A stretch of DNA of 64,000 nucleotides from Cerrena zonata (taxonomy: Eukaryota; Basidiomycota; Agaricomycetes; Polyporales; Cerrenaceae), in assembly GCA_038087015.1 (NCBI GenBank), contig JASBNA010000029.1, positions 434,001 to 498,000 of the forward strand. Direction: 5' to 3'. The notes below the pieces were generated by a model that was not told the origin of the DNA, made no database searches, and saw only the letters and a list, made by a program, of their open reading frames with translations. A program made the position numbers and the translations under genes. Shown piece after piece: positions 61,703 through 64,000 of this stretch. Within the stretch, counting starts at the first letter, position 1. Each line of letters starts with the position of its first letter.

Positions 61703-64000
61703 TCAGACAAGGGTCCTGAAGATTTCCGCAGCCTTCAGAGCATTCCCATAAACCGTAGCCAAAGTGTGCGCTCCGATCTCGAAGGGAATGATACTTGCGT
61801 CAGCGACCCTAATATTCGAGGTACCATAGATCTTCAAGTTGGCATCGACAACTCCATTTTGCTCCTGAGGCAGCATAGACGCAGAACCACATGGGTGCCA
61901 GACGCTGAAAGTGCCTTGTTGAATGTAAGCAGCCAATTCGGTGTCAGTGGCGTTGGGTGCAGGGTTCAATTGACTGGTGACGAGGTCTTTGAGGGGAGCA
62001 GTTTGAGCGAGCTTGGTGACGAATTTGATGCCGTCAGTGAGGAAGGCGAGCTCTGAATATCACGGCAACGTGTCAGCGTGTTTATAGATATAAATCAAGG
62101 AAATGAAGGCGTACCAAATTCAGTAATACCAAGGAAGTTGGGATCGATGATAGGTAGGTCAAGAGGGTTTGTAGTGTTCAAGTGGACGTTTCCACGGGAG
62201 AAGGGTCGAATGTTGATGACAGTGACAAGCTCACGATTGTGGGACGAGTCATCAGGAGGAAGGCGAGAATCCGCTGAACCTGGGGTCAATGTCAGCCTAT
62301 ATGAACGTGCGAGGTTAGAAATATGTTGACCAAAATATGTATGTGAAACCTACTCGTAATCAGGGACATCAGGGTCCAAGAACAATTTCCTCTGTTCTGC
62401 ATACTGTTTCTCCAAGGCTGTACCCTTAAAGCCCGCTATAGCCTTATCAAGAAGAGCCGTCAATTCAGTAAGTCGCTCTGGAGTGACAATAGCCTGAATC
62501 GGAAGCATGGCAAGAGTAGAACCGGGCACAGATGCAAGCACGCCGGTACGGTTCTTGAGGTAAAGGGCTTGCTGCTCGGCAGCATAGGTCGTGTTGCGAG
62601 TGAAGTCCTCTAAGGTTTGACCTAGGTTGGCGGAATGTTCGAGAGTGACCTAGGAGACATTTGTATTTGAACCTCTGGCTAATCTCGTACAAAGATAGAA
62701 CTTACTGGAACACCTGCGTGATCTTGCAAATTTTCACCTACACCCGTGACATTGACCTTGGTCTGAATTCCCTTGGCGTTGAGAATGGTAGGGTTTCCGA
62801 TTCCTATACACCCAGTAACACGTAAGACACAAGGTATTGTTACGTCGAGAGTGAGCCCTACCTGAAAGCTCCAGTATCTTCGGGGTTTGATAAGTACCTA
62901 ATATTTTTATTAGGCTTAAGTCAGACCAAAATTAAACTCAGATGACGTACCAGCAGTAACAATCACGTTTCCGCGAGAGGTAAGTTTAACAGTTTGGTTC
63001 TGACCACCGGAAATGAACTGTACGCCTGTCGCGCTAACACCGGCAGAGCCCGAAATAGCTCCGCCAGCTAAAATAATCTTGGACACCGTGGCCCCAGTGA
63101 AGATTTTCAAGTTTGTCTTCTTATTCCCAGCGAGTACAAAGTCGGTACCAACTGCAGATCGAGAACGGTTGTCCGGCTTAATCGCGGTTGGAGACTGCCA
63201 CACGCCAGACGTCAAGCCACCGGACTTAGAAGGAAAAAGGTAATGCAAATGAGTCTATTTTCAAAATGTGAATGTGTGTGAGAGAGAACTTACAGCCCGG
63301 GTGGTCCTGTTAATTCCGAGAGCGTTGAGACTGTTGACGTAGCCGACAATGAATTTATCAGGGGCATAAAAGTTGGAGTAAGAAACTTGGATTTGGCCAT
63401 TGCTCCCATGGTCCGAGGGAAGATCGATAGCACCAAATTCTTGTTGGATGTCTGCGGGGGCAGGGTGGAAAGCTTCGACAGTCTTGATGTGAGCATCGAC
63501 TGAATCCCAGTTCCATCCAGGGTTTCCGAGGGTTTCCCAAACTACCGATGAGAGTCAGTCCCGCCCCACGATATTGATAATCAGTCGCATACCATCATAT
63601 TCCTTTTGATGCGCTCTATTACAATTGCAAAGTATCATGTCAATTCAGAGGGATACCGTGGAGATCAATATCACTAACCTGACGAAATACATTCCGTTCA
63701 CAGATGATGTTCCGCCGAGGAGCTTACCCCGAGGTAACGAGATCACTAGACCATCGACATTCTTTTGAGGAACCGATGTGAATCCCCAGTCGATATCGCT
63801 ACCAATAAACTGCGTGAATAATGCTGTTCGGAGAGATTGTGTGATTTCAGTTTTCTCCTTGTAGACTAGAATGCAAAAGATGCTATACCTGGGACTGACG
63901 TTGTATCGCTAACAACCGCTTGGCCAGCCTCAAGTACGGCCACTGAGATAGAGGGATCATCGGTAAGTCTACGGATTGTGTCAACAATATATTCGATTAG
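61703..64000 (-). CDS. GMC oxidoreductase, partial (5' end outside window)
   Basis: The gene enters from the right edge, so the ADP-binding Rossmann motif lies outside the window. The visible part begins with DDPSISVAVLEAGQAV and GSDIDWGFTSVPQ, then the GMC signature LPRGKLLGGTSSVNGMYF, the substrate domain VIVTAG-TYQTPKILELSG, IGNPTILNAKGIQTKVNVTG, GENLQDHAG and, at the end, the catalytic-site His in FSVWHPCGSASMLP and the second His in IGAHTLATVYGNALKAA, closing with FRTLV at 61703. Short introns throughout. The WHPCGS and IGAHTLATVYG motifs are typical of the aryl-alcohol oxidase/choline dehydrogenase-like branch in Agaricomycetes. Whether it is secreted cannot be judged without the N-terminus. 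Confidence 0.9.

Noticed and set aside
1..64000. CRISPR arrays, insertion sequences, rRNA genes
   Set aside because: No regularly spaced repeats, terminal inverted repeats with a transposase, or rRNA sequence seen; the window is nuclear fungal DNA.

Overview
The window is nuclear DNA of a filamentous basidiomycete, most likely an Agaricomycete. Nearly every gene is split by 50-70 base introns with GT(A/G)(A/T)GT donors and AG acceptors, intergenic spaces are short, and the gene set is fungal: a complete set of conserved housekeeping genes mixed with a P450, a terpene synthase, GMC oxidoreductases and small secreted cysteine-rich proteins. Both tRNA genes carry short introns. No viral, plasmid, CRISPR or intact transposon sequence was seen.

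Layout. 0-9 kb: the C-terminal end of a probable transcription factor, a TPT-type nucleotide-sugar/triose-phosphate transporter, a RING-finger protein, a chimeric kinase/IRE1-KEN relic and an F-box protein with leucine-rich character. 9-15 kb: a gene-poor stretch with three paralogous small secreted proteins that share intron positions, a very small last coding exon and promoter geometry. 15-28 kb: NOP53, COP9 signalosome subunit 1, tRNA-Ala(CGC), a cytochrome P450, threonine synthase, tRNA-Thr(AGT) and seryl-tRNA synthetase. 28-45 kb: an acidic hypothetical protein, a two-TM Ser/Pro-rich membrane protein, an F-box/WD40 protein, an Asterix-like ER protein, ALDH7-type aldehyde dehydrogenase, the WDR55/JIP5 ribosome-biogenesis protein and the ER stress sensor IRE1. 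45-51 kb: a DUF1308 protein and a terpene synthase with a long extra C-terminal region. 51-55.8 kb: a gene-poor stretch. 55.8-64 kb: two GMC oxidoreductases flanking a short-chain dehydrogenase; the second GMC gene runs off the right edge.

Working together. NOP53 and JIP5 both serve 60S ribosome biogenesis. CSN1, the RING protein and the two F-box proteins belong to the ubiquitin/cullin system. IRE1 and Asterix serve ER protein homeostasis. The terpene synthase and the GMC-SDR-GMC trio could form a small specialised-metabolism locus, though a 4.9 kb gap lies between them.

Two things stand out. First, a second, truncated IRE1-type RNase (KEN) domain near 5.6-6.3 kb keeps its catalytic residues and ancestral intron positions but has been joined to the N-lobe of another kinase. 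Second, several otherwise well conserved genes (NOP53, IRE1, the 28 kb and 30 kb genes) carry single-base frame breaks, some in short homopolymers. This points to residual assembly indels unless reads prove otherwise.
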